Made by a program: the position numbers and the translations under genes. The notes below the pieces were generated by a model, which was given only the letters and a program-made list of their open reading frames with translations, searched no databases and had not been told where the DNA came from. Positions 63,957 through 64,000 of a DNA stretch of 64,000 nt are shown here, piece by piece (position 1 is the stretch's first letter; every line of letters starts with the position of its first letter). Location: NCBI GenBank assembly GCA_050043265.1, contig JBHJIR010000025.1, positions 1 to 64,000 of the forward strand, read 5' to 3'. Source of the DNA: Pelagibius sp050043265. GTDB lineage: Bacteria; Pseudomonadota; Alphaproteobacteria; Kiloniellales; Kiloniellaceae.

Positions 63957-64000
63957 TCACTCGAAGGCCGCCTTCAAGTCCGAATACGCCAGATTGATGA
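63957..64000 (-). CDS. C-terminal end of a probable J-domain protein (partial)
   Basis: The minus-strand frame entering from the window edge reads INLAYSDLKAAFE and stops at TGA 63957-63959. The INxAYxxLK pattern matches the end of a DnaJ J domain, and J-domain genes typically sit just upstream of cobST in alphaproteobacteria. Only 13 residues are visible, so this rests mainly on context. Confidence 0.5.
   Translation of the reverse strand, partial: INLAYSDLKAAFE

Overview
The window is high-GC chromosomal DNA packed with genes on both strands and shows no phage, plasmid or CRISPR. The gene set points to an alphaproteobacterium, most likely a Rhodospirillales-type one (inference). The markers are a class I lysyl-tRNA synthetase, an Usg protein, an HWE-family histidine kinase fused to a receiver domain, a TipF-like EAL protein, aerobic cobaltochelatase subunits CobS/CobT, an Atm1-type ABC exporter, a TIGR01459 HAD protein and MeaB next to methylmalonyl-CoA metabolism.

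Layout. 0.1-3.9 kb: YnjBCD-type ABC importer. 4-8.1 kb: minus-strand cluster of two glutamine synthetase-family enzymes and a cytochrome P450 behind a dyad operator. 8.2-14.5 kb: OmpR-type two-component pair, HtrA/Do protease and a hybrid HWE kinase. 14.8-17.1 kb: c-type cytochrome, small secreted protein, AEC transporter. 17.25 kb: tRNA-Gly(CCC). 17.5-21 kb: pyruvate carboxylase. 21.1-21.6 kb: small GIY-YIG nuclease gene bracketed by REP-like palindromes. 21.6-24.8 kb: COG0523 GTPase coupled to heme A synthase, then Usg and TerB. 25-29.2 kb: AEC transporter, cytochrome b561/PepSY unit, divergent two-component pair. 29.3-32.3 kb: hypothetical, HxlR regulator/methyltransferase pair, LysE exporter. 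32.3-38.9 kb: DinG-type helicase, then ECF sigma/anti-sigma/CnrX-like sensor and LysK. 39-42.8 kb: aminotransferase, S24-like repressor, DUF952, PyrD, ArsC-like reductase. 43-50.7 kb: TipF-like, HAD, adenylate cyclase, histidine phosphatase, MFS, sensor kinase. 51-55.2 kb: methylmalonyl-CoA mutase and an Atm1 exporter gene carrying an in-frame amber codon. 55.3-64 kb: LysE/AraC, CmoA-like plus ICMT-like pair, MeaB, ribosomal protein L28, esterase-like phytase-family protein, CobT (amber codon near its start), CobS and the tail of a probable J-domain protein.

How the genes connect. Pyruvate carboxylase, methylmalonyl-CoA mutase and MeaB make an anaplerotic/propionyl-CoA route. The mutase needs cobalamin, which CobS/CobT serve. 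pyc and the mutase gene share the same 12-bp TTATACTGCACC element about 50 nt before their starts. Heme A synthase, cytochrome c and b561 indicate aerobic respiration.

Main points for a second look: (1) a GIY-YIG nuclease gene tightly framed by members of a dispersed inverted-doublet repeat family, resembling a REP-type mobile unit; (2) a CmoA-like Cx-SAM synthase translationally coupled to an ICMT-like membrane methyltransferase with no CmoB in the window; (3) two conserved genes each broken by a single TAG where a Glu or Lys codon is expected, plus a gene with no standard start codon; (4) many short tandem repeats, several with 14-bp units, some carrying start or stop codons at gene borders.
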